A DNA stretch of 64,000 nucleotides from Macrostomum hystrix. Taxonomy: Eukaryota > Platyhelminthes > Macrostomidae. Below, one piece after another: positions 12,601 through 22,539 of this stretch (within the stretch, counting starts at the first letter, position 1; each line of letters starts with the position of its first letter). The notes under the pieces are model-generated. The model saw only the letters and a list, made by a program, of their open reading frames with translations. It was not told the origin of the DNA and ran no database searches. The stretch is from positions 6,402,501-6,466,500 of the forward strand of contig CATNEN010000039.1 of the NCBI GenBank assembly GCA_950097015.1, in the 5' to 3' direction. The translations under genes and the position numbers were made by a program.

Positions 12601-15600
12601 AGGGAACAAACGGCTGACGTATCAGGTCTGCCAGAGCGGCGTAGCAGGCGGACTTCTCGCCTGTGATTGGTTGGAACAGTTGTTAGAGAGCGACTAGACC
12701 TGAGAAAATCCATCCCACCTCCTATACCTGACACCCTATCCATCCTTCACCCTGGACCTGATACCCTATCCATCCCACCTCCTATACCTGACACCCTATC
12801 CAGAGCATCTGCTAGACCTGACACCCTATCCAGAGCATCTGCTAGACCTGACACCCTATCCAGAGCATCTGCTAGACCTGACACCCTATCCAGAGCATCT
12901 GCTAGACCTGACACCCTATCAAGAGCATCTGCTAGACCTGACACCCTATCCAGAGCATCTGCTAGACCTGACACCCTATCCAGAGCATCTGCTAGACCTG
13001 ACACCTTATCCAGAGCATCTGCTAGACCTGACACCCTATCCAGAGCATCTGCTAGACCTGACACCCTATCCAGAGCATCTGCTAGACCTGACACCTTATC
13101 CAGAGCATCTGCTAGACCTGACACCCTATCCAGAGCATCTGCTAGACCTGACACCCTATCCAGAGCATCTGCTAGACCTGACACCCTATCCAGAGCATCT
13201 GCTAGACCTGACACCCTATCCAGAGCATCTGCTAGACCTGATACCTTATCCAGAGCATCTGCTAGACCTGATACCCTATCCAGAGCATCTGCTAGACCTG
13301 ACACCCTATCCAGAGCATCTGCTAGACCTGACACCCTATCCAGAGCATCTGCTAGACCTGACACCCTATCCAGAGCATCTGCTAGACCTGACACCCTATC
13401 CAGAGCATCTGCTAGACCTGACACCCTATCCAGAGCATCTGCTAGACCTGATACCCTATCCAAAGCATCTGCTAGACCTGACACCCTATCCAGAGCATCG
13501 GCTAGACCTGACACCCTATCCAGAGCATCTGCTAGACCTGACACCCTATCCAGAGCATCTGCTAGACCTGACACCCTATCCAGAGCATCTGCTAGACCTG
13601 ACACCTTATCCAGAGCATCTGCTAGACCTGACCCTGCTAACCAACCTGGGCAGTGGCGCAGTGCATCCTGCACAAATAGAATGGTGCCATTGGCCTGACA
13701 CAGCTCAGCCATGCGCCCGCTGACGTGAGACAGAAGGCGGCTGGAGCAGAGGGCCAGGCCGCGATGGAGCCGGTCGCGCAGCTGCTCGGTGGACACCGAG
13801 TCAGAAGATTTGCTGACAATGAGCGACATAAACTGGGGCGGAAAGTGCAGAGGGTCGCGGGGAGACAGCAGGTAGAGAAGCACCTTGCGGCCGTACTGGC
13901 TATCGATGAGCTCCTGCAGCGAGTCGAACAGTTCGCGGAGCAGCAGTTTGTGCAGCTCCTCAGGAGTGAGGCTGTGGCATTCGGCTAAGCCAATCACAAA
14001 CAAGTAGCCGTGCTCGTTGCAGGCTGATGTGCAAAGAAAAGTCTTCATACTTTTCAGCGCCCGCTTTAGGTCTTTGTGCGACAGTTGGCGCGTCACCAGC
14101 AGTGCCACCTTGGCGCCATCTCTGAAATCACCAATGAGTATATATATATATGGATTCGCCAAAAGGGTTTATGCAGAGCAATGTTTGTTGTCCTTGTCAC
14201 CAGGGTCTCCGACAAGAACCGCTGAACATCTCGACGATGCGGGCTCGTACGGCTTTGAAAGTTAGTTCATCATAAAGGGCGGAAAGTATTGATCCATCTG
14301 ATGGACTTTCACGAAAATCGGTGATTCGGTTTGGGGAGCTATCGTGAAGTAGGCAGTGGGTATTTAAAATACCTCTGTGCTCTTTCTACTGCTAATCAAT
14401 CAGCAGCTCACCTGGTGTGCAGCATGGGTACCAGATTGTCCCTAATCAATCAGCAGCTCACCTGGTGTGCAGCATGGGTACCAGATTGTCCCTAATCAAT
14501 CAGCAGCTCACCTGGTGTGCAGCATGGGTACCAGATTGTCCCTAATCAATCAGCAGCTCACCTGGTGTGCAGCATGGGTACCAGATTGTCCCTAATCAAT
14601 CAGCAGCTCACCTGGTGTGCAGCATGGGTACCAGATTGTCCCTAATCAATCAGCAGCTCACCTGGTGTGCAGCATGGGTACCAGATTGTCCCTAATCAAT
14701 CAGCAGCTCACCTGGTGTGCAGCATGGGTACCAGATTGTCCCTAATCAATCAGCAGCTCACCTGGTGTGCAGCATGGGTACCAGATTGTCCCTAATCAAT
14801 CAGCAGCTCACCTGGTGTGCAGCATGGGTACCAGATTGTCCCTAATCAATCAGCAGCTCACCTGGTGTGCAGCATGGATACCAGATTGTCCCTAATCAAT
14901 CAGCAGCTCACCTGGTGTGCAGCATGGGTACCAGATTGTCCCTAATCAATCAGCAGCTCACCTGGTGTGCAGCATGGATACCAGATTGTCCCTAATCAAT
15001 CAGCAGCTCACCTGGTGTGCAGCATGGGTACCAGATTGTCCCTAATCAATCAGCAGCTCCCCTGGTGTGCAGCATGGGTACCAGATTGTCCCTAATCAAT
15101 CAGCAGCTCACCTGGTGTGCAGCATGGGTACCAGATTGTCCTTAATCAATCAGCAGCTCACCTGGTGTGCAGCATGGGTACCAGATTGTCCCTAATCAAT
15201 CAGCAGCTCACCTGGTGTGCAGCATGGGTACCAGATTGTCCCTAATCAATCAGCAGCTCACCTGGTGTGCAGCATGGGTACCAGATTGTCCCTCAGATTC
15301 TCAATCACCGAGGCGACCGCCCCGGCATCAGCGCTGCCTTCGCCTGCCATCGGTTTGCCAGACAGCGCCTCCTCAAGGTACTCAAGCAGCAGGTGCTGGA
15401 CTAGCGAATGCCGCACTAGATCCTTCTGGGTCAGGGCCAGCAGGTGCTGCTGAAGGTGCTGCATCACTAGGCCGGGTCGCTTTGTAGCCAGGGCGTCCTT
15501 GAGCTTGGTAATGCTGGAAGATTTGAACAAGGCCAGCTCAGGGCCATAGAACTCCTGCAGGATGCCGGCCCTCTGCGAGGCGTTGGCGAACTCATTGTAG

Positions 15601-17041
15601 GCCGTCTCAATAAGTTCGGCGGCGAATCTGTGCTTCAACAGCTCCGGCGCTCGGCCCTCCAAAGCTCGGAAAACAAATGCGCGCTGCTCTTTGGCGCCGT
15701 AGCGCAGAAGCTTCTGGGCCACGAACCTGCCGTACTTGGACTTGGCTAGCGGCACAACCTGGTCTTTGAGCTCCTCGAATATCTGCCAGCGCTGCTGCTC
15801 GCTGCCGCGCTTCAACACGGCTTCCAGCACGCGGCCGGTGTCGTGCGCAGCGGCCAGCTCGGCCAGTTTGCCTCGGCCCAGGCGCAGCGCGGAGTCGCAC
15901 AGTTCAGCGACGCGCTTGGCCGGAGTGGCTTCAATCCGCAGCTCCTCCCAGGCTGTGAGCAGCTCCGACACCAGGTCGGCGTTCTTTTTCTGCTTCTTTT
16001 TTAAAATCCGGCGTTCCTTCTTAGTTGGAGGCTGCTGCTGCTTTTGCTGCTTTTTCTGCTGCTGCTGCTTCGGTTTTTTCAATTTCTTCTTATCCGACTC
16101 GTCAATGTCTTCGAAGATGGTCGAGTCGTGCAGCCCGGCAGAGGCATTTTCATTCTCATCCTCGTCGTTTCCGGCGTCATCGTCAACTTCGTCTTCGTCG
16201 GAGGCCGACTGGGGCGGCGGCCGCTTTCGCTTCCGATCGACGCCGCCTCCGATGGCGACAACGCCTCGCTTCTTGATGCTGCTAGCCAGGTTAGCGAGGC
16301 TGCGGCCCATGCGGGGCAGGCCGCCACCGCCGCCGCCTCCTTGACTGCGGCCGGCCGCTTGCGCCTTTGTTGGCTCTCTAAAACTGCCGACGGCGCCCTT
16401 GTCAGTGGCCGGCGTGCCGGACGGCTCGGACAATTTCCTCTTCCTAGGCCGAGCCCCGCCTTCGTCAGCGTTGGCGAATCCAGCGGCTGACTTCAAGTCC
16501 GAGACGGTCTTGCGAAATGCCGATGGCTTGCGACCCAGCGGCATAATAGCGCCTTCTGATTGGTTGATTGCGATGGGTGCGATAAAAGGCCTTCAGAGTG
16601 CTTCGACTAAAATTTTCAGAACGTCGGCGGGTTGGCTGGAATGGAAAAAGTGAAAGCAAAAAATTAAATAAAAAATATATGAACCGAGTGAAACCGACTT
16701 TTTCTATATAGCTTTGTACTTTCTGAACTTTTTTTTAACTTCAGGTCATTAGGTTTCGGATTATCATGCTTCAGGCCATGAAGTTTCCGTTTTGCAAGCT
16801 TCAGATCACGAAGCTAGAGGGTAGCACGCTTCAGGTCATGAAGTTTTCAGTTTTTCGCTTCAGGCCAAGAAATTTAAAGTTTTTCGCTTCAGGCCATGAA
16901 GTTTCGGCTTTGCAAGCCACACCATAGTTTCTAAAGCCAACCCTTTGTTCCCCCATCGCGACAGACAAACTGGATCCAGATTCCGACTCCGAAGACGAAG
17001 ACGCAACGCCGACACTGCGGCCTCAGAACTCCAGCCATTGA
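9686..17041 (+). CDS. Small single-pass membrane protein with acidic tail; PUM3 nested in its intron
   Basis: Not recognised as a known family. Exon 1 9686-9746 (starts MAISGEDLIGNG, ends at G|GTGAGT) and exon 2 9835-9972 (after TTCTTTCAG) join in phase 1 and encode a hydrophobic helix (WGFLLLVFFLFLIMLFAFLY) followed by a cysteine cluster CKGSTCCDAKSN and another GTGAGT donor. The best third exon is 16965-17041, after a pyrimidine-rich CGCGACAG acceptor: phase matches and it encodes a codon-like acidic tail DKLDPDSDSEDEDATPTL ending ...NSSH-stop, for a total of 91 aa. PUM3 on the opposite strand would then lie wholly inside intron 2. An alternative third exon at 10912-10931 (GERGEL-stop, 72 aa) also fits in phase. 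The last exon is duplicated at 20839-20915. Exons 1-2 are fairly secure; the third-exon choice is an inference. Confidence 0.5.
10068..10745. mobile_element. Fold-back (inverted-repeat) element
   Basis: The block at about 10310-10450 reappears, diverged and inverted, at 10590-10740 (both include GAATATCTCGACGATGC on one strand or the other), around an AT-rich centre. A left-end motif TAGACTAGCAA occurs at about 10080 and 10280. A better-matched copy is present at 14187-14395. No transposase is seen, so it is nonautonomous. Confidence 0.6.
10932..12026. other. AT-rich stretch, no gene seen
   Basis: Contains no convincing exon on either strand; it lies in the proposed large intron of the plus-strand small gene and downstream of the PUM3 stop codon. 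Confidence 0.4.
12027..16544 (-). CDS. PUM3: PUM3 (Puf-A / KIAA0020), nucleolar Puf-repeat protein, complete
   Basis: Nucleolar RNA/DNA-binding protein of ribosome biogenesis (yeast Puf6 relative). Four exons join in phase: 15262-16544, 13646-14121, 12393-12660 and 12027-12306, giving 768 aa (human 648). The N-terminus is basic and low-complexity (GGGGGG, acidic DEDE and poly-Q/K tracts) and acts as a likely nucleolar signal. Puf-type helices follow (VVPLAKSKYGRFVAQKLLRY; HRFAAELIETAYNEFANASQ; NLVPMLHTRDGAKVAL; DSQYGRKVLLYLLSPRDP; ERSAGHLMLKRLL; SWLACNRGCFFLLQ). The start ATG at 16544 opens MPLGRKPSAFRK. Intron 1 is an array of its own exon-intron junction, and intron 2 is a 30-bp minisatellite that is open in the coding frame. 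The first 795 nt of exon 1 and the promoter are duplicated at 19.6-20.5 kb. Confidence 0.93.
12720..13636. repeat. Minisatellite, 30-bp unit, about 29 copies, PUM3 intron 2
   Basis: Highly uniform units with CTAGACCTGACACCCTATCC as core. On the PUM3 strand the unit encodes SGLADALDRV in frame with exon 2, so an intron-retained mRNA would append this repeat. Splicing CCAG|GTTGG to CACAG|GCGAG restores the Puf reading frame, so I treat it as intronic. Confidence 0.93.
14187..14395 (+). mobile_element. Copy of the fold-back element, PUM3 intron 1
   Basis: About 200 bp that match the reverse complement of 10300-10480 (for example GAAAATCGGTGATTCGGTTT). It ends exactly where the PUM3 junction minisatellite begins. 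Confidence 0.65.
14393..15292. repeat. PUM3: Exon-intron junction minisatellite, 50-bp unit, 18 copies, PUM3 intron 1
   Basis: Fixed 50-bp period (copies at 14401, 14451 ... 15251) with only a few single-base variants. Each unit holds the final 31 coding bases of PUM3 exon 1 (encoding RDNLVPMLHTR), the donor GTGAGC and 19 intronic bases. The copy at 15251 is the genuine junction; the other 17 lie in the intron. Confidence 0.97.
16738..16916. repeat. Short degenerate repeat upstream of PUM3
   Basis: Five to six imperfect units built on GCTTCAGGCCATGAAGTTT, a partly self-complementary motif. It lies about 200 bp upstream of the PUM3 ATG, and is copied at about 20612-20790. Confidence 0.8.
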
Positions 17042-17670
17042 AGGATGAAAGAAGTGGAATTGCAAACTAAAAAACACATTTTGCACACGTCACCGCCCCT
17101 TATTGATAATCCTAACTATTATGCATATTGCTTTCTTTCATTCTTATATATTTCTTCCTTACTTATATATCAATTCAGAGTTCTTATTTGGTTAGGTTGA
17201 CTATAAGGCCTTACTATTAGTTACTATTACGATAAGGTTTACTGAGCGGCAAAAAACACGTGCTATACTACTTACTCGGTACTGCTTTTGATAGTAGTAC
17301 GTACAGACTCCTTGTTATTTATTTAATCTATTAGCTATTTAACTTATTCGCTACTTTATTAATCAGTGAAGACTAACAATTCACTTTTAAGAGAGATTGA
17401 AAGAAGATACCTGTTAAATGACACGATCTATTTATAAATACAATGAGCCGACAAAATGTCAATAAAAATCAAAACAGAAGAATAAGCAAGTGGAATTTAA
17501 ATACCTTTGAACGATTGCAATCTGAATAGGCGTGCTTTAGAGAAAATTATGCAAAAAACAACCTAAAAACAATACTAGAAAACCGTTTTAGGACTGCAGA
17601 TAAATACAATAATGTAACTCAGTAAAATGTTAAATTACTGACAATACTTTGTATTGACTTAAACACACAC
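17042..17670. other. AT-rich intergenic stretch, nothing coding seen
   Basis: Unique within copy A (and repeated in copy B at 20916-21544). I see no exon. Confidence 0.4.
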
Positions 17671-17671
17671 A

Positions 17672-18375
17672 ACGGGGTGTTCGGACGATTCTCAGATGGG
17701 AGGGTGTTCGGACGATTCTCAGATGTGAGGGTGTTCAGACGATTCTCAGATGTGAGGGTGTTCGGACGATTCTCAGATGTGAGGGTGTTCAGACGATTCT
17801 CAGGTGTGTAGGTGTTCAGACGATTCTCAGATGTGAGGGTGTTCGGACGATTCTCAGATGTGAGGGTGTTCGGACGATTCTCAGATGTGAGGGTGTTCGG
17901 ACGATTCTCAGATGTGAGGGTGTTCAGACGATTCTCAGATGTGAGGGTGTTCGGACGATTCTCAGATGTGAGGGTGTTCGGACGATTCTCAGATGTGAGG
18001 GTGTTCGGACGATTCTCAGGTGTGTAGGTGTTCGGACGATTCTCAGATGTGAGGGTGTTCAGACGATTCTCAGGTGTGTAGGTGTTCGGACGATTCTCAG
18101 ATGTGAGGGTGTTCAGACGATTCTCAGATGTGAGGGTGTTCGGACGATTCTCAGATGTGAGGGTGTTCGGACGATTCTCAGATGTGAGGGTGTTCGGACG
18201 ATTCTCAGGTGTGTAGGTGTTCGGACGATTCTCAGATGTGAGGGTGTTCAGACGATTCTCAGGTGTGTAGGTGTTCGGACGATTCTCAGATGTGAGGGTG
18301 TTCAGACGATTCTCAGATGTGAGGGTGTTCAGACGATTCTCAGATCCTAATCTGTCTGGCGTTCGGACGATTCTC
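17672..18375. repeat. Minisatellite, 27-bp unit, about 26 copies
   Basis: Units contain GTGTTCGGACGATTCTCAG with GATGTGAGG or GTGTGTAGG variants. It lies 3' of the DDHD2 last exon. The copy at 21546-22249 repeats the same order of variants, which dates the segmental duplication after array growth. Confidence 0.95.
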
Positions 18376-18665
18376 GAGTGTGAGTTTGCTCTTGTAGAAG
18401 TGCTTCCCAAATTAATGGGTATTTTTCAGCTTGGCTTTCATTTTCGGTTTCAAGCACTTAACAAACTCTACTAAAAGTAAAGTTGGAAAGTGGAAATCAG
18501 ACCTATTCACAAGAAATTAGAAATAAAAAGAAAGTAATGTGGATTACCAATTAATAAACTCATAACATCTGAATTCTGTATGAAAAGCACTGACACCTGC
18601 AAAACAAACTCGTAAAAAAACGATTGGCCAGAGTATCAAGCACGTGGAAGTTGTCTAATAGAATT

Positions 18666-19112
18666 CTAAGAATCCGAAACGGCGGCAGATGGCGCAGTAG
18701 TCCTGGGTGGAGGTGTCTGACTAACTCCGAGTGGTCGATAGACTTCAGTGAGCATGAGCAGGACAGTGTCTTCCGATGCCCAGTAGCAGGCGTGGCTAGT
18801 CAGGGCAAACAGATAATCGTTCACCGCCTCGATCGGGGCCTCCTGCAGCACGTAGTCCAGCCGGCGGCCGCCATTCAAAGCGCTGTCGCAGACGTCCTCG
18901 ATAGATGCGTCTGAATTGTTGTCTTCACCGCTGTCATCTTCTGGAGCCGGCTGCTGCTGCTGCAGCTGACTGTGCGCTGCGGCGAAGCCCTGGAGGCTGG
19001 ACCAGGTGGCCCGAAGTCCGCTAACCAGGCGATGCCGGATGTCGGTGCCAACCCGGGCTAGACTGTCGCGCAGCTGAAGGTGCATCCGCTTGCGACCCTT
19101 GTGGTGCGGAAT
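18666..19112 (-). pseudogene. DDHD2: Duplicated orphan last exon of DDHD2 (copy A)
   Basis: Identical to the DDHD2 terminal exon at 22540-22986 (IPHHKGRKRMHLQLRDSL ... LNGGRRLDYVLQEAPIE), with the same acceptor, but the upstream DDHD2 exons are not adjacent. It can be reached only by splicing from the truncated PUM3 copy, or by skipping the proximal last exon of DDHD2. Confidence 0.85.
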
Positions 19113-19189
19113 CTGCACGGCAGCGACAGCGTGATTAAATACAAACAAAGGATATTTGGCAAAGTCAGGAGCTAAACAGGGGATAATTA

Positions 19190-19540
19190 GTGAACAGAGA
19201 AGAGGGGATAATAAGTGAACGGAGGGATAATTGGTAAACTGACGGGATAATTGGTAAACTGAGGGATAATAGGTAAACTGAGGGATAATAGGTAAACTGG
19301 AGGGATAATTGGTAAACTGAGGGATAATAGGTAAACTGGAGGGATAATTGGTAAACTGGAGGGATAATTGGTAAACTGAGGGGAATAATTAGTAAACTGA
19401 GGGGAATAATTAGTTAACTGAGGGGATATTTGGTAAACTGATGGGAATAATTAGTAAACTGATGGGGATAATTAGTAAACTGAGGGGAATAATTAGTAAA
19501 CTGAGGGGAATAATTAGTAAACTGAGGGGATGTTTGGTAT
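19190..19540. repeat. Minisatellite, about 19-20-bp unit (copy A of DDHD2 intron 5)
   Basis: Units built on GGGATAATTGGTAAACTGA with AATAATTAGT variants, about 18 copies. Repeated at 23064-23414. Confidence 0.92.
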
Positions 19541-19614
19541 CTAATGTTATAACTAGGTTCATTTATAAAGTGAAGTGATATTGTGAACAATAGGGACAAT
19601 TCTCGTCTGCTTAC

Positions 19615-20417
19615 CAAAAACGGTCACACACCTGGTCTTTGAGCTCCTCGAATATCTGCCAGCGCTGCTGCTCGCTGCCGCGCTTCAACACGGCTTCCAG
19701 CACGCGGCCGGTGTCGTGCGCAGCGGCCAGCTCGGCCAGTTTGCCTCGGCCCAGGCGCAGCGCGGAGTCGCACAGTTCAGCGACGCGCTTGGCCGGAGTG
19801 GCTTCAATCCGCAGCTCCTCCCAGGCTGTGAGCAGCTCCGACACCAGGTCGGCGTTCTTTTTCTGCTTCTTTTTTAAAATCCGGCGTTCCTTCTTAGTTG
19901 GAGGCTGCTGCTGCTTTTGCTGCTTTTTCTGCTGCTGCTGCTTCGGTTTTTTCAATTTCTTCTTATCCGACTCGTCAATGTCTTCGAAGATGGTCGAGTC
20001 GTGCAGCCCGGCAGAGGCATTTTCATTCTCATCCTCGTCGTTTCCGGCGTCATCGTCAACTTCGTCTTCGTCGGAGGCCGACTGGGGCGGCGGCCGCTTT
20101 CGCTTCCGATCGACGCCGCCTCCGATGGCGACAACGCCTCGCTTCTTGATGCTGCTAGCCAGGTTAGCGAGGCTGCGGCCCATGCGGGGCAGGCCGCCAC
20201 CGCCGCCGCCTCCTTGACTGCGGCCGGCCGCTTGCGCCTTTGTTGGCTCTCTAAAACTGCCGACGGCGCCCTTGTCAGTGGCCGGCGTGCCGGACGGCTC
20301 GGACAATTTCCTCTTCCTAGGCCGAGCCCCGCCTTCGTCAGCGTTGGCGAATCCAGCGGCTGACTTCAAGTCCGAGACGGTCTTGCGAAATGCCGATGGC
20401 TTGCGACCCAGCGGCAT
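19615..20417 (-). pseudogene. PUM3: Truncated PUM3 copy fused to a DDHD2 splice donor
   Basis: Repeats the PUM3 promoter and the first 264 codons (to FEELKDQV), then crosses the duplication junction into the last bases of DDHD2 exon 5 (CDRF...) and its donor GTAAGC. Unspliced it ends after 268 aa (W-stop). Spliced to the orphan DDHD2 exon at 19112, the junction itself creates TGA (TG|A) after 267 aa. The product keeps the basic N-terminus and lacks most Puf repeats. Confidence 0.8.
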
Positions 20418-20838
20418 AATAGCGCCTTCTGATTGGTTGATTGCGATGGGTGCGATAAAAGGCCTTCAGAGTGCTTCGACTAAAAATTTTCAGAACGTCG
20501 GCGGGTTGGCTGGAATGGAAAAAGTGAAAGCAAAAAATTAAATAAAAAATATATGAACCGAGTGAAACCGACTTTTTCTATATAGCTTTGTACTTTCTGA
20601 ACTTTTTTTTAACTTCAGGTCATTAGGTTTCGGATTATCATGCTTCAGGCCATGAAGTTTCCGTTTTGCAAGCTTCAGATCACGAAGCTAGAGGGTAGCA
20701 CGCTTCAGGTCATGAAGTTTTCAGTTTTTCGCTTCAGGCCAAGAAATTTAAAGTTTTTCGCTTCAGGCCATGAAGTTTCGGCTTTGCAAGCCACACCATA
20801 GTTTCTAAAGCCAACCCTTTGTTCCCCCATCGCGACAG

Positions 20839-20915
20839 ACAAACTGGATCCAGATTCCGACTCCGAAGACGAAGACGCAACGCCGACACTGCGGCCTCAG
20901 AACTCCAGCCATTGA
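20839..20915 (+). pseudogene. Duplicated last exon of the plus-strand small membrane protein
   Basis: Identical to 16965-17041, with the acceptor. It could serve as an alternative 3' exon or be inert. Confidence 0.45.
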
Positions 20916-21545
20916 AGGATGAAAGAAGTGGAATTGCAAACTAAAAAACACATTTTGCACACGTCACCGCCCCTTATTGATAATCCTAACTATTATGCAT
21001 ATTGCTTTCTTTCATTCTTATATATTTCTTCCTTACTTATATATCAATTCAGAGTTCTTATTTGGTTAGGTTGACTATAAGGCCTTACTATTAGTTACTA
21101 TTACGATAAGGTTTACTGAGCGGCAAAAAACACGTGCTATACTACTTACTCGGTACTGCTTTTGATAGTAGTACGTACAGACTCCTTGTTATTTATTTAA
21201 TCTATTAGCTATTTAACTTATTCGCTACTTTATTAATCAGTGAAGACTAACAATTCACTTTTAAGAGAGATTGAAAGAAGATACCTGTTAAATGACACGA
21301 TCTATTTATAAATACAATGAGCCGACAAAATGTCAATAAAAATCAAAACAGAAGAATAAGCAAGTGGAATTTAAATACCTTTGAACGATTGCAATCTGAA
21401 TAGGCGTGCTTTAGAGAAAATTATGCAAAAAACAACCTAAAAACAATACTAGAAAACCGTTTTAGGACTGCAGATAAATACAATAATGTAACTCAGTAAA
21501 ATGTTAAATTACTGACAATACTTTGTATTGACTTAAACACACACA

Positions 21546-22249
21546 ACGGGGTGTTCGGACGATTCTCAGATGGGAGGGTGTTCGGACGATTCTCAGATGT
21601 GAGGGTGTTCAGACGATTCTCAGATGTGAGGGTGTTCGGACGATTCTCAGATGTGAGGGTGTTCAGACGATTCTCAGGTGTGTAGGTGTTCAGACGATTC
21701 TCAGATGTGAGGGTGTTCGGACGATTCTCAGATGTGAGGGTGTTCGGACGATTCTCAGATGTGAGGGTGTTCGGACGATTCTCAGATGTGAGGGTGTTCA
21801 GACGATTCTCAGATGTGAGGGTGTTCGGACGATTCTCAGATGTGAGGGTGTTCGGACGATTCTCAGATGTGAGGGTGTTCGGACGATTCTCAGGTGTGTA
21901 GGTGTTCGGACGATTCTCAGATGTGAGGGTGTTCAGACGATTCTCAGGTGTGTAGGTGTTCGGACGATTCTCAGATGTGAGGGTGTTCAGACGATTCTCA
22001 GATGTGAGGGTGTTCGGACGATTCTCAGATGTGAGGGTGTTCGGACGATTCTCAGATGTGAGGGTGTTCGGACGATTCTCAGGTGTGTAGGTGTTCGGAC
22101 GATTCTCAGATGTGAGGGTGTTCAGACGATTCTCAGGTGTGTAGGTGTTCGGACGATTCTCAGATGTGAGGGTGTTCAGACGATTCTCAGATGTGAGGGT
22201 GTTCAGACGATTCTCAGATCCTAATCTGTCTGGCGTTCGGACGATTCTC
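21546..22249. repeat. Minisatellite, 27-bp unit (copy B)
   Basis: Same array as at 17672-18375, with the same order of unit variants. Confidence 0.95.
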
Positions 22250-22539
22250 GAGTGTGAGTTTGCTCTTGTAGAAGTGCTTCCCAAATTAATGGGTATTTTT
22301 CAGCTTGGCTTTCATTTTCGGTTTCAAGCACTTAACAAACTCTACTAAAAGTAAAGTTGGAAAGTGGAAATCAGACCTATTCACAAGAAATTAGAAATAA
22401 AAAGAAAGTAATGTGGATTACCAATTAATAAACTCATAACATCTGAATTCTGTATGAAAAGCACTGACACCTGCAAAACAAACTCGTAAAAAAACGATTG
22501 GCCAGAGTATCAAGCACGTGGAAGTTGTCTAATAGAATT

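Larger units (their letters stand above)
15757..19623. repeat. Tandem segmental duplication, copy A (3867 bp)
   Basis: Matches 19630-23497 essentially base for base; the only difference I found is one extra A in a homopolymer near 16612/20485. It contains the 5' part of PUM3 exon 1, its promoter, the plus-strand last exon, a 27-bp minisatellite, the DDHD2 last exon and most of DDHD2 intron 5. Six bases (TCACAC) separate the copies. Confidence 0.95.

Noticed and set aside
12667-13698. 343-aa plus-strand repeat protein (PDTLSRASAR units)
   Set aside because: It is antisense to PUM3 intron 2; the frame exists only because the unit is 30 bp with no stop.
12747-14162. 471-aa PUM3 exon reading through the 30-bp repeat
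   Set aside because: Splice sites at 13645 and 12661 join in phase and match the PUM3 family without the repeat, so retention is treated as an alternative only.
14393-15292. CRISPR array
   Set aside because: Regular spacing suggested it, but the whole 50-bp unit repeats with no variable spacers and includes a eukaryotic exon-intron junction; the same objection holds for all other arrays here.
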